A stretch of 64,000 nucleotides of DNA from Flavobacterium magnum (GCF_003055625.1 NZ_CP028811.1:620001-684000); one strand, 5' to 3'; shown: positions 18,828-26,581, counted from the first letter of the stretch. Numbers and translations are program-made. Notes: generated by a model not told the origin, from the sequence alone.

Positions 18828-19217
18828 TTACAGGTTTGCGCTGATGGCCGCGGCGAGCGCCTCAAATTCTGGTTTGTCGAGCGTCACTTTGTTCTGGAAA
18901 CGCATGTCGCCCATCTCATTTAAAGGAATCAGGTGAACGTGGACGTGCGGGACCTCCAGCCCAATGACAGCCATGCCGACGCGGTCACAAGGAACGGTTT
19001 TCCCTATCGCGAGGGCCACTCTTCGGGAAAACTGCATCAGTCCGGTATACGAATCGGCATCGAGGTCAAAAAGTTTATCGACTTCTTTTTTGGGGATACA
19101 AAGCGTATGCCCTTTTGTATTCGGGTTCACATCGAGGATGGCGATGTGATGGTCGTCCTCGGCGATTTTATACGAAGGCAGTTCGCCATTAATGATTCGG
19201 GTAAAAATACTCGGCAT
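18828..19217 (-). CDS. HIT family nucleotide hydrolase/transferase
   Basis: 129 residues with the histidine-triad signature His91-Val-His93-Val-His95-Leu in PHVHVHLIP and the N-terminal CxxxxG-less IFTRIINGELPSYKI block of the HINT group. Such enzymes cleave nucleoside phosphoramidates or similar AMP adducts; the natural substrate is uncertain. The ATG at 19217 (MPSIFTRI) is preferred over an upstream start at 19262 that would overlap greA. It lies 16 bases downstream of greA on the same strand and is probably cotranscribed, an arrangement I recall as common in flavobacteria. Confidence 0.95.
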   Translation of the reverse strand: MPSIFTRIINGELPSYKIAEDDHHIAILDVNPNTKGHTLCIPKKEVDKLFDLDADSYTGLMQFSRRVALAIGKTVPCDRVGMAVIGLEVPHVHVHLIPLNEMGDMRFQNKVTLDKPEFEALAAAISANL

Positions 19218-19233
19218 AGGTTCCTCTTCAAGA

Positions 19234-19710
19234 TTAATCCCTCGACACTTCAAGCACTTCAAACTTCAGGATGCCGTTTGGTACGGTGATTTCAGCGACT
19301 TCTCCGACCGATTTTCCAAGCAATCCCTTCCCGATTGGAGAGGTTACGGATATTTTCCCGGCTTTAAGATCGGCTTCACTTTCGGCAACCAATGTATATT
19401 TCAATTCCATGCCATTGGCCTGATTTTTGATTTTCACGTTAGACAGCACCAGTACTTTGGACACGTCAAGCTGTGATTCATCAATCAACCGGGCATTGGC
19501 ATATAAATCTTCCATTTTGGAAATGCGCATTTCGAGCAGTCCCTGTGCTTCCTTCGCTGCGTCGTATTCGGCATTTTCGGAGAGATCGCCCTTATCGCGT
19601 GCCTCGGCGATGGCTTGCGAGGCCTTCGGGCGTTCTATGCTCTTTAACTGTTCCAGTTCGTCTTTCAGTTTTTTCAGTCCTTCGGCAGTATAGTATGATA
19701 CGTTACTCAT
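19234..19710 (-). CDS. greA: Transcript cleavage factor GreA
   Basis: 158 residues, the standard GreA length. An N-terminal coiled coil (LKKLKDELEQLKSIERPKAS, then the tip region ARDKGDLSENAEYDAAKE) inserts into the RNA polymerase secondary channel and rescues backtracked complexes; the C-terminal FKBP-like domain has VTSPIGKGLLGKSVGEVAEI. The acidic tip residues Asp and Glu in GDLSENAEY are present. The ATG at 19710 (MSNVSYYTAEG) is chosen; a longer frame to 19794 would read through a promoter and hairpin. The leader carries a terminator-like hairpin that may regulate the gene. Confidence 0.97.
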   Translation of the reverse strand: MSNVSYYTAEGLKKLKDELEQLKSIERPKASQAIAEARDKGDLSENAEYDAAKEAQGLLEMRISKMEDLYANARLIDESQLDVSKVLVLSNVKIKNQANGMELKYTLVAESEADLKAGKISVTSPIGKGLLGKSVGEVAEITVPNGILKFEVLEVSRD

Positions 19711-19732
19711 AATTTCATCGTTTATAAAATAG

Positions 19733-19758
19733 AAAAAATCCCATCTGCAACGGGATTT
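19733..19758 (-). promoter_or_regulatory. Terminator-like hairpin in the greA leader
   Basis: Minus-strand stem AAATCCC / GGGATTT with a 9-base loop, followed by a run of six T that ends 22 bases before the greA ATG. It lies just downstream of the greA -7 element, so early transcripts could terminate here. Confidence 0.65.
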
Positions 19759-19765
19759 CTTTTGA

Positions 19766-19773
19766 CAAAGATA
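19766..19773 (-). promoter_or_regulatory. -7 element for greA
   Basis: TATCTTTG on the minus strand, fitting TAnnTTTG, 55 bases before the greA ATG. The transcript would include the hairpin at 19733-19758. No clear -33 TTG. Confidence 0.5.
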
Positions 19774-19834
19774 GTATTTTTCAGTTGGCCCCATAATTAT
19801 ATGTTAATCATGGAGAACCCAAAGTTAATTAAAT

Positions 19835-19842
19835 TAAATTTG
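19835..19842 (+). promoter_or_regulatory. -7 element for the Rieske-like lipoprotein gene
   Basis: TAAATTTG, 30 bases upstream of the ATG at 19873. Its position makes the longer in-frame start at 19762 unlikely. Confidence 0.45.
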
Positions 19843-19872
19843 TCCGTACAATTATCAGCTGATTTTTTTGAT

Positions 19873-20295
19873 ATGAAACGCATAATACCGCTTTTTACCT
19901 TAATACTGTTAGCCGCCTGTTCCGGAAGCAGCTCAAGATACCGCAATCCGTTTCTACCCGAATACGGCTTTTCGATGGACATCAATACCAATTTACCCAC
20001 GCTGAGCGGACTCAACTCACCCATAAACCCGATCATCATTCCTGACAACGGAAGCGGGATTACAATCATCGCCATGAAAATTTCCGATAACGATTACCGT
20101 GCCTGGGATGCCCATTGCCCGAACCAGACGCCGTCGGCCTGTTCGCTGATGGACATTGACGGGGTGAACGCCGTCTGTTCCTGTGAAAATTATCAGTACA
20201 GCATTTTCTCCGGAGACGGGCCTCAGGGCGACTACGCCATGAAACCCTACCGGATTTCAGTCATAGGGAACAACCTGCTCCGCATATCCAATTAA
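19873..20295 (+). CDS. Rieske-like lipoprotein
   Basis: 140 residues starting MKRIIPLFTLILLAACSGSS, with a lipobox Cys at residue 17. The body resembles a Rieske-type domain found in flavobacterial lipoproteins: a first loop (DAHCPNQTPSACS) and a second (AVCSCENYQYSIFSGDG). The classical Cys-x-His ligand pairs are absent: no His follows the cysteines at the usual spacing, so a normal 2Fe-2S Rieske cluster is unlikely; the four Cys may form disulfides or hold another metal. Function unknown. The start follows the lipobox and the promoter position. A terminator follows directly. Confidence 0.85.
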   Translation: MKRIIPLFTLILLAACSGSSSRYRNPFLPEYGFSMDINTNLPTLSGLNSPINPIIIPDNGSGITIIAMKISDNDYRAWDAHCPNQTPSACSLMDIDGVNAVCSCENYQYSIFSGDGPQGDYAMKPYRISVIGNNLLRISN

Positions 20296-20298
20296 AAA

Positions 20299-20322
20299 AC
20301 CGGCCTTGACGCCGGTTTTTTT
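20299..20322. terminator. Bidirectional terminator
   Basis: Stem ACCGGC / GCCGGT with a 6-base loop, flanked by an A-run and eight T, between the convergent lipoprotein and TonB receptor genes. Confidence 0.9.
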
Positions 20323-20325
20323 TAT

Positions 20326-22548
20326 TTAAAATTTCAATGTCAGCCCGGTGAGGAAATTAAAGCCCGCCTGCGGATAGTAATAAGGATAAACGTCATACAT
20401 ATAACCGTTTGAGGCATATTGCTTGTCGAAGAGGTTGTTGATGAGGATATTGACTGTAATCGTCCTGAAAACTGCCTTGGGCCGGAATTCGTACGATACG
20501 TTCATGTCGTTTACGAAATAGTCCGGAAGCTTCGCAGAAGGCAGTTCAATATTATTCATGAATTGTTCCCCTACAAACTTGGAAAGCAATGACGCCTGGA
20601 AGTGTGCAGTTGGTCTATAAACCAGAATATTTCCGGCAATTACCGATGGTGAATAAGCGATATCCCGTGTTCCATAATTTTGTCCGGCCACATCCAGGTC
20701 TACATTTTTATTCATGCTTAATGTAAAGTTGGGACGGATAAGAAGTTGTTTCGAAAGAGCATAAGTCACATCGGCTTCAAATCCGAGACGGTAGCTTTTT
20801 TCGCTGTTAGATCGGATCGGATTACCGACATCGTCAAGGTTTCCGGTAAGAATGAGCTGGTCTTTATATGCCATATAGTAAAAGTTGGCGTTGATTTTCA
20901 ATTTATCCGAAGTATTTCTCCATCCCAATTCAAAATCATTGAGTTTCTCCGGGCGCGCATTGCCGCTTTCATAATCGGTGCGGTTGGGTTCGCGCTGGGC
21001 TTTGGCATACGAAAAATAAAATGCGTTAGTGGGGTTCATGGCATAGTTGATTCCGGCCTTAGGGTTGAAAAAATCAAATGTATCGTCGACGGGCTCTGCC
21101 TGCACGCCATCCGCTTTATAATGTACATTGCGGTATTGCAGGTCTCCGAATACGCTCCATTTTGCGGTCAATCTGTAATTCGCCTTTGCGAAAAAATTGC
21201 CGTCGGTTTTCACGGCGTAATCGTCATAATAGTGGTCTCCCAATTCACTTTGCGACGCGAAACGTGCCCAGATGACTTTCCCGAAGTGGTCGCCTTCATA
21301 TTTGTTCCAGCCGCCACCGAGGATGACGTCAAGTTTCTCCGAAGTATAATTTCCGGAAAATGTCATGCCGTAGAAATCGTTGTCGAGCCATTTCTGGCGC
21401 ACCAGATCGGTCGTGGTTTCCAATCCGACCGGTATCAGTCCGTACTCCTCAAAATCAGCGTCCTCCTTATAATTTTCATAATAGCCTTTGCCTTTGGTAT
21501 AGTGCAGCGCAGTGTTCAGTTTCCAGGAATCAGAAAGCCTTTCATTCCAGTGCAACTGGTAATGGTCCTGGAAATAGTTGTCGGTTTCGTTGTCGTAGAA
21601 ACGGGTTTGGCCGTTTTCATCGGTGAAGATTCCGGCAGAGTTAAAGGTACGGTCGCGGAACAGGGTCTCTGCATCGATACCATTCCAGGATTGGTATGTT
21701 TTTTCACTGCCACCGAAGACGAGCGCCTTGATTAATGTCGTTTTTCCGACGTAAGTCCCCTGAAGGAAATACGATTTCAGATCGGATGCGGCGCGGTCAA
21801 TGTACCCGTCGGAATTAATCAACGACAGTCGGCCCGCAAGCTCAAACCCCTTGTTCAGCAATCCTGAGCTGAATTTCACCGTGTGCTTCCAGGTATTAAA
21901 ACTGCCAAACGAATTCGAGATTTCGCCATTGGCTTCCTTAGCGAAGCTGTCCGTTAAAAGATTCAGGCTGGCTCCGAAAGCACCCGCGCCGTTTGTTGAT
22001 GTTCCTACGCCACGCTGCAATTGCAGGCTTTCTACGGAAGAAGCAAAATCAGGCATGTTGACCCAGAACGTGCCGTGGCTTTCCGCATCATTGTACGGGA
22101 TGCCGTTGATCGTCACGTTGACGCGCGTGGCATCGCTGCCGCGCACACGGATTCCGGTATAGCCGACCCCGTTGCCCGCATCAGAGGTGGTCACGACCGA
22201 TGGCAAAAAATTCATCAGGATGGGAATATCCTGTCCGAGGTTCCTCGATTTGAGTTCCTCCTTACCGAGATTGCTGAAGGTTACCGGCGTCTTGGATGTG
22301 GCCCTGACCGCGGATACGAGTACTTCATCGAGCGGCATGGTGCGTACGGAATCTACGGGCTTGTCCTGCCCGATTGCGGACGCTGAAAAGAAGAGCAATG
22401 CGGCAGCACATGGCGCTGCGTGAGGGATGGAAGCCAGGTGCCCCGCACCGCGTACAGCCCGACCTCGTTGCCGATGTGATTTGAACGTGAGTTGTCGTGT
22501 TTTAGCAACGAGGGCACGCCCTGAAAAAAAAGAAAATAAAGTTTTCAT
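20326..22548 (-). CDS. TonB-dependent outer membrane receptor, probably for thiamine
   Basis: 740 residues from the ATG at 22548. The plug domain includes DEVLVSAVRA (TonB-box-like region), NFLPSVVTTSDAGNGVGYTGIRVRGSDATRVNVTINGIPYND and the LQLQRGVGTSTNGAGAFGASLNL block. A 22-strand barrel follows and the chain ends in FNFLTGLTLKF with a terminal Phe. A TPP riboswitch in the leader implies regulation by thiamine pyrophosphate and so uptake of thiamine or a precursor; this is inference. The N-terminus is odd: about 40 codons of arginine-rich sequence (residues 10-50) separate MKTLFSFFS from the hydrophobic AALLFFSASAIGQ, and the DNA there looks like an inserted dispersed repeat. A longer frame to 22659 only translates the riboswitch. 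Confidence 0.93.
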   Translation of the reverse strand: MKTLFSFFSGRALVAKTRQLTFKSHRQRGRAVRGAGHLASIPHAAPCAAALLFFSASAIGQDKPVDSVRTMPLDEVLVSAVRATSKTPVTFSNLGKEELKSRNLGQDIPILMNFLPSVVTTSDAGNGVGYTGIRVRGSDATRVNVTINGIPYNDAESHGTFWVNMPDFASSVESLQLQRGVGTSTNGAGAFGASLNLLTDSFAKEANGEISNSFGSFNTWKHTVKFSSGLLNKGFELAGRLSLINSDGYIDRAASDLKSYFLQGTYVGKTTLIKALVFGGSEKTYQSWNGIDAETLFRDRTFNSAGIFTDENGQTRFYDNETDNYFQDHYQLHWNERLSDSWKLNTALHYTKGKGYYENYKEDADFEEYGLIPVGLETTTDLVRQKWLDNDFYGMTFSGNYTSEKLDVILGGGWNKYEGDHFGKVIWARFASQSELGDHYYDDYAVKTDGNFFAKANYRLTAKWSVFGDLQYRNVHYKADGVQAEPVDDTFDFFNPKAGINYAMNPTNAFYFSYAKAQREPNRTDYESGNARPEKLNDFELGWRNTSDKLKINANFYYMAYKDQLILTGNLDDVGNPIRSNSEKSYRLGFEADVTYALSKQLLIRPNFTLSMNKNVDLDVAGQNYGTRDIAYSPSVIAGNILVYRPTAHFQASLLSKFVGEQFMNNIELPSAKLPDYFVNDMNVSYEFRPKAVFRTITVNILINNLFDKQYASNGYMYDVYPYYYPQAGFNFLTGLTLKF
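22405..22521 (-). repeat. Probable dispersed repeat inside the receptor's signal-peptide codons
   Basis: On the minus strand the segment begins GGGCGTGCCCTCGTTGC and holds an exact 9-bp inverted repeat (CCTCGTTGC at 22513-22505 against GCAACGAGG at 22471-22463). It continues TCGGGCTGTACGC and ends near CATCCCTCACGCAGC. Similar GGGCGTGC and GGGCTGTCCGC blocks occur at 37741-37751 and 37681-37690, and I recall such units as dispersed in Flavobacterium genomes. The right boundary is uncertain. Confidence 0.6.
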
Positions 22549-22635
22549 TCGTAAGATTTTACGAATAAAAGGGGCAATTATTCTTATTGTTAATAATTGA
22601 AATGTGCGTTGCTGACATTCGCTGCAGTCGAAAGC

Positions 22636-22716
22636 GGCTCGGCGGTCCCTTGGCGGCATTACCCGCCCAGGTTCTTTGGGTATAATCTCAGCCCTTGGTA
22701 GAGCACCCCTTTGAGA
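22636..22716 (-). promoter_or_regulatory. TPP riboswitch (THI element)
   Basis: Minus-strand RNA carries the conserved thi-box order: GGGGTGC, GGGCTGAGA, ATACCC, GAACCTG, then GGGTAATGCCGCCAAGGGA. These are the pyrimidine- and pyrophosphate-sensing helices of the TPP aptamer. It lies between the arfB stop and the TonB receptor, starts within a few bases of the predicted transcription start, and ends about 90 bases before the receptor ATG. TPP binding would be expected to lower receptor expression. The expression platform is not obvious by eye. Confidence 0.95.
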
Positions 22717-22720
22717 CGCG

Positions 22721-22754
22721 CAAATTTATTGATTTAATACCAAACAACCCGCAA
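22721..22754 (-). promoter_or_regulatory. Promoter of the TPP riboswitch-receptor transcript
   Basis: -7 element TAAATTTG at 22728-22721 with a -33 TTG at 22754-22752 (spacing 23) or a second TTG at spacing 16. Transcription would start at the base of the riboswitch. Confidence 0.7.
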
Positions 22755-22761
22755 TCGAAGG

Positions 22762-23163
22762 TTAAATTTCCGGACGTTTCCTGGATTGTTTGATTTCAGA
22801 CTGGCTGCGCTTCTCCCTGATGCGTTTTTCGATGACTGAGCGCGGTACTTTGGTCGGTTTTCGTTTTTTGGGAACCCGGAGCGCGTTGGTCATGATGTCA
22901 AGGAATCTTTTGGTGACGATTTCCCTGTTCCTGAGCTGGCTGCGGTCTTCATCGCAATTCAGGATCAGGAGGTTGTCGGTGGTGAGCCTTGCGGTGAGGT
23001 TTTGTATCGCCAGGGCTTTCTCTTCTTCAGAAAGCGATCCCGACGCAGGCAGGTCGAAGGTGAGCACCATTTTCGACGATACCTTATTTACATTCTGCCC
23101 GCCGGCCCCACTGCTGCGGACGGCCTTGAATTGCAGCTCTGATAAGATTTTTACGGCGTCCAT
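22762..23163 (-). CDS. arfB: Ribosome rescue factor ArfB (peptidyl-tRNA hydrolase)
   Basis: 133 residues. A release-factor-like domain with the catalytic GGQ motif at residues 21-23 (RSSGAGGQNVNKVSSK) hydrolyses peptidyl-tRNA on ribosomes stalled without a stop codon. The C-terminal tail (KKRKPTKVPRSVIEKRIREKR and on) is strongly basic, as needed to occupy the empty mRNA channel. The ATG at 23163 overlaps the last stop codon of the upstream kinase-DUF4301 gene by one base, so translation is probably coupled and the gene is the last member of a five-gene operon. Confidence 0.95.
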   Translation of the reverse strand: MDAVKILSELQFKAVRSSGAGGQNVNKVSSKMVLTFDLPASGSLSEEEKALAIQNLTARLTTDNLLILNCDEDRSQLRNREIVTKRFLDIMTNALRVPKKRKPTKVPRSVIEKRIREKRSQSEIKQSRKRPEI

Positions 23164-25277
23164 TACTGCGGTTGGTGCGGTGGTTTGAGTAAGTCGTTGA
23201 CAGTTTTGACGGGGTTAAAGGTAACCAGCGGCACCTGCACAAAAACGGTGATCCACTGGGCCATCGCGCCATTCCACAATCCGGGAAGCTCATATGCCTT
23301 TAACGGACGCCCGTTTTTGTTTTTGTCGACGATGAAGCCGCTGTTTTTATCCACAAACTGCAGCAGGTCAAATTTCCTTCCTTTGTAATCCTTGAGTCCG
23401 CAGACGAGGTCCACCGGATTAAAATGGGTCGCATTCCTGAGGATTTCGACCTGGGACGGATTTTGCAGGTCAATCTGCGTCGACTCTACAATCTGCAGCG
23501 AGATGTTCCCCTTCTTATCAAGCACCCAGAACGGGCCGCCACCGGGCTCGCCTTCATTTTTGACCATGCCGCACACGCGGATCGGGCGGTTCAGGATCCC
23601 CATCAAGTATTCCTGTTTGTTGGTGAGCGTGTATTTTTCGAAATCGTCTATAATGTTGCTGTTGAGGCGCGTTTTGGCAAACGCGATAATGTCGGGGATA
23701 TCGTTATCGCTGATACTTCCCGATTCCAATTTGCGGAGCCAGGCATTGATTTCCTGCTGCAACTCGATCATGAGGCCCGCGAGCGCTTTCTTATAAAATG
23801 CAATTTCCTCGATATGGTTTTGAATTACATTGTCGATGTTCTTGATAAATACGATGTCGGCATCGAGCGTATTGAGGTTCTGGATCAGTGCGCCATGGCC
23901 GCCCGGACGAAAAACCAATTGGCCCTGGTCATCGCGGAAAGGCTTGTTCTCGAGGTCGACGGCCAGGGTGTCCGTCGCTTTGTCCTGATAAGAGAAATTC
24001 ACATTGATGTGGTTGCCGTGTTCTTTTTCAATTTGTTTCTTGACCGCATCGATGATTTGCTCAAACGCAGCCTGGTGTTCCGGTGACACGGTAAAGTGGA
24101 GGTTGGACACATTCCCGTCGCACGCATACAGGCAGCTTTCATTCAAATGTTCCTGCACGGGCGTGGCGATGTGCGTCTCGTATCGGTGGAATGGCAAAAT
24201 CCCTTTGGGTTTTCCGGCAAAATCAAAATGCTTGGAAGACAGCATGGCCTTTATAAAGTAATAATCGCGCAGGTCTTTGCTGAACGACCTGAAATTTGAA
24301 TAGCTTTTGCGCAGCGACAAATCAATCTCCTCATAAAATGGCAGTTTCTCCAAACCGATGAGAAAAACAGCTAAAGCCGTGGCGTTTTTACGGTTGATGT
24401 ACGCGTTGATTGTTTCCTCCTCAATATTGAATTCATTGAGAAACTCGCTCAGGAACTTGAACATTCGGCTGGCTGCACCGGAAGCCGGGACAAATTTCTT
24501 GAGCTTGTATTTTGAACGCATCTTACCGAAGTAGTCTGCGTATCTTTTATAGTCTTCGTCGGTAAACCTGAGGATGCCGTCGTCTTTTGTCGCAGGGCGG
24601 TCGAGCACCGTTTTGGCAATCCCTTTGGTAAAAACCCCGATGTGCTTTTCAATGGTGTAAGGCGAAACGCCCTGGTTGTAGATCCTGATAAAGTCCTGTG
24701 AAGTGAAACCCATTTCCCGGGCCTTCTCGTAATCGTTGAGGATGGCCACGGCCTTTTCGAACCGTTGCTGTTTGGGGCCCGAAAGGACGATATAGGGTTT
24801 TTCATTTTCGACGAGCGCCTTTTCAAAAATGCCGAACGTGGTCCTGCGATCCTGCGGACGGTCACGTAAATCATCATTTTCCCAAGGCACATCGACATCG
24901 GTGAGGAAAAACAGGTCGTATTTGTGTTTGCGTGCGGCCTTATCCAACACCGGATCGCAGAAATTATAATACATTTCCGAAAATACTTTGGTGACCATCA
25001 GATTGGTATCGCAGAAAAGGTACTTATTTGCCGTGAGTAACGCGTCATTTTCAGTCCTTACCTGCCCGATGGCAATGGGCAAAAGATCCTCAGGCTCGCA
25101 TGCCTTTTGTTCGGAATCCCATTTTTGCTGCAGGTAATCGCGCGCAAATTCGGGCGCCCAGACGGTCTCGAAATGTGCCGCAAGTTGTCTGGCAAGCGTC
25201 GTTTTACCGGTTGATTCGGGTCCGAAAAGCGCAATTTTTATAGTAGTTGTCGCTTGTTGCTTAAGATTCTCTTCCAT
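23163..25277 (-). CDS. NadR-like kinase fused to a DUF4301 protein
   Basis: 704 residues joining two families usually seen as separate genes. Residues 14-185 are a P-loop domain of the NadR/AAA_28 type: Walker A at 19-28 (GPESTGKTTL), WAPEFARDYL, then FCDTNLMVTKVF and LFFLTDVDVPWENDDLRDR, the pattern of ribosylnicotinamide kinases. Residues 189-704 match DUF4301 (FTSQDFIRIYNQGV, RPATKDDGIL, FVPASGAASRMFKFL, FRPGGHGALIQNLN). No stop separates them; an internal ATG at 24713 marks where a separate DUF4301 gene would start. The N-terminus overlaps pnuC by 40 bases. Phosphorylation of nicotinamide riboside (or thiamine) imported by the adjacent PnuC-type transporter is the likely job of the first domain; DUF4301 has no known function. 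Confidence 0.9.
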   Translation of the reverse strand: MEENLKQQATTTIKIALFGPESTGKTTLARQLAAHFETVWAPEFARDYLQQKWDSEQKACEPEDLLPIAIGQVRTENDALLTANKYLFCDTNLMVTKVFSEMYYNFCDPVLDKAARKHKYDLFFLTDVDVPWENDDLRDRPQDRRTTFGIFEKALVENEKPYIVLSGPKQQRFEKAVAILNDYEKAREMGFTSQDFIRIYNQGVSPYTIEKHIGVFTKGIAKTVLDRPATKDDGILRFTDEDYKRYADYFGKMRSKYKLKKFVPASGAASRMFKFLSEFLNEFNIEEETINAYINRKNATALAVFLIGLEKLPFYEEIDLSLRKSYSNFRSFSKDLRDYYFIKAMLSSKHFDFAGKPKGILPFHRYETHIATPVQEHLNESCLYACDGNVSNLHFTVSPEHQAAFEQIIDAVKKQIEKEHGNHINVNFSYQDKATDTLAVDLENKPFRDDQGQLVFRPGGHGALIQNLNTLDADIVFIKNIDNVIQNHIEEIAFYKKALAGLMIELQQEINAWLRKLESGSISDNDIPDIIAFAKTRLNSNIIDDFEKYTLTNKQEYLMGILNRPIRVCGMVKNEGEPGGGPFWVLDKKGNISLQIVESTQIDLQNPSQVEILRNATHFNPVDLVCGLKDYKGRKFDLLQFVDKNSGFIVDKNKNGRPLKAYELPGLWNGAMAQWITVFVQVPLVTFNPVKTVNDLLKPPHQPQ

Positions 25278-25861
25278 TCTAAATAAGCCGAAATGGCCAG
25301 CAAAGTAAATATTAAATATTGTAAGGACAGCATGCCCAGTCCCCTATAGGCATACAGCGGCGTTACAATGATATCACCGACAATCCACAATGTCCAGTTC
25401 TCTATTTTCTTTTTGGCCATGTACCACATCGCGGTGAAGAACAATCCCGAGGCGAAAATATCAACGTAATTATCGGTGTTGATGGGCTGCCCGAAGACTT
25501 TATAGAGCGCGTAAACTACAAAAATTGTGATAAAAAACAGCAGGATGCCTGTTAATTTTTCTTTATGGCTGGTTCTTGATATGGGCAGATTCTGCTTATT
25601 GTCGCCACTTTTTGCCCAGTTGTACCAGCCGTAAAAACTCATGATCGTAAAATAAATATTGACCGACATGTCGCCGATGTAACCGGCGACGTAAAGCAGG
25701 TAAGACGTAACAATTGTGGCGATCAAGCCTGTTGGGTACACCCAGATATTTTCTTTTCTCGCAAACCACACACTGATAATGCCCAGTACAAATGCGACAA
25801 ATTCCAATGCGATCTGCCACGCTGGAATGGTATTATAATAATTCAGGAAGAAATCGGTCAT
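25238..25861 (-). CDS. pnuC: PnuC-family vitamin transporter (nicotinamide riboside or thiamine)
   Basis: 207 residues with about seven membrane helices. Family landmarks are FVLGIISVWFARKENIWVYPTGLIATI, then IYFTIMSFYGWYNW and NWTLWIVGDIIVTPLYAYRGL. PnuC-type carriers move unphosphorylated vitamins by facilitated diffusion, followed by trapping through phosphorylation, which fits the NadR-like kinase next door. Bacteroidetes also have a thiamine-specific branch (PnuT), and a TPP-controlled receptor lies downstream, so thiamine is a real alternative substrate. The ATG (25861) overlaps the stop of the GGGP synthase gene as ATGA, and the 3' end overlaps the kinase start. Confidence 0.9.
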   Translation of the reverse strand: MTDFFLNYYNTIPAWQIALEFVAFVLGIISVWFARKENIWVYPTGLIATIVTSYLLYVAGYIGDMSVNIYFTIMSFYGWYNWAKSGDNKQNLPISRTSHKEKLTGILLFFITIFVVYALYKVFGQPINTDNYVDIFASGLFFTAMWYMAKKKIENWTLWIVGDIIVTPLYAYRGLGMLSLQYLIFTLLAISAYLEWKRILSNKRQLL

Positions 25862-26580
25862 GGTTTTGTGTCAAAAAAATGAATATCATTTTCGAATGCG
25901 GTTCCGATGACGACCAGGTCTGCACCGTTTTGAAATGCCGCTTCAATCCCCTGTCCCGTGCGTATTCCGCCGCCCACGATCAACGGAATGGAAATGCACC
26001 CGGAAACCTCTTTAATAATGTCCGGCGGCACGGCGCTCGCGGCGCCACTTCCGGCTTCGAGATACAGGAGTTTGTGCCCCAACATTTCGCTTGCCATCGC
26101 GGTATGGATAATGGTTTCGACATCAGAAACCGGCATGGGTGTGGTTTTACTGACGCGCGCCACGGCAGTCTCGCTGCCGCTTTCAATCAGGAGGTATCCC
26201 GTCGGGAGGATTTCAAGACCGGTCTTTGCGAGTATCGGCGCCGCCTGTACGTGATGTCCGACGAGGAAATCAGGGTTTCGGCCTGAAAGCAAAGACAGGA
26301 ATAAGATGCCGTCTGCCCTGTCAGAAATCTGGGAGGGGTTTCCGGGGAACAGGATCACGGGTACATCGCAGGCCTTTTTGAAGAACGAAACCAACTCACT
26401 GATGCGCGGCGTAGCCACGTGGCTTCCGCCGATGAAAATATGCGAGGCCGGCGAGGCATTTATCTTTTGGCTCAAAAGCCCCAGCGTCTCCCAGTTGATT
26501 TTATCAGGATCAAGTAGGATGGCAAGCAATTTCCGGCTTTCTTTTTTAGCCGATAGTATGGCCTCGTAAATGGTTCCCAT
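25858..26580 (-). CDS. Geranylgeranylglyceryl/heptaprenylglyceryl phosphate synthase
   Basis: 240 residues, TIM-barrel prenyltransferase of the PcrB/GGGPS family that joins a polyprenyl diphosphate to glycerol-1-phosphate. Visible signatures: LLDPDKINWE near the start, HIFIGGSHVA, VILFPGNPSQIS, YLEAGSGA and the phosphate-binding PLIVGGGIRTGQ followed by GADLVVIGTAFE. Bacteroidetes members are known, but the product's use in these bacteria is unclear. The start at 26580 (MGTIYEAIL) lies one base after the stop of the phosphopantetheinyl transferase; a longer frame to 26703 overlaps that gene and has no homology. Its stop overlaps the pnuC ATG. Confidence 0.93.
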   Translation of the reverse strand: MGTIYEAILSAKKESRKLLAILLDPDKINWETLGLLSQKINASPASHIFIGGSHVATPRISELVSFFKKACDVPVILFPGNPSQISDRADGILFLSLLSGRNPDFLVGHHVQAAPILAKTGLEILPTGYLLIESGSETAVARVSKTTPMPVSDVETIIHTAMASEMLGHKLLYLEAGSGAASAVPPDIIKEVSGCISIPLIVGGGIRTGQGIEAAFQNGADLVVIGTAFENDIHFFDTKP

Positions 26581-26581
26581 A

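Noticed and set aside
20746..21735. A 329-codon plus-strand frame opposite the TonB receptor
   Set aside because: Hydrophobic-looking but antisense to conserved barrel sequence, without promoter or homology.
22549..22659. N-terminal extension of the TonB receptor to 22659
   Set aside because: These codons translate the 3' part of the TPP riboswitch; the ATG at 22548 is the first plausible start.
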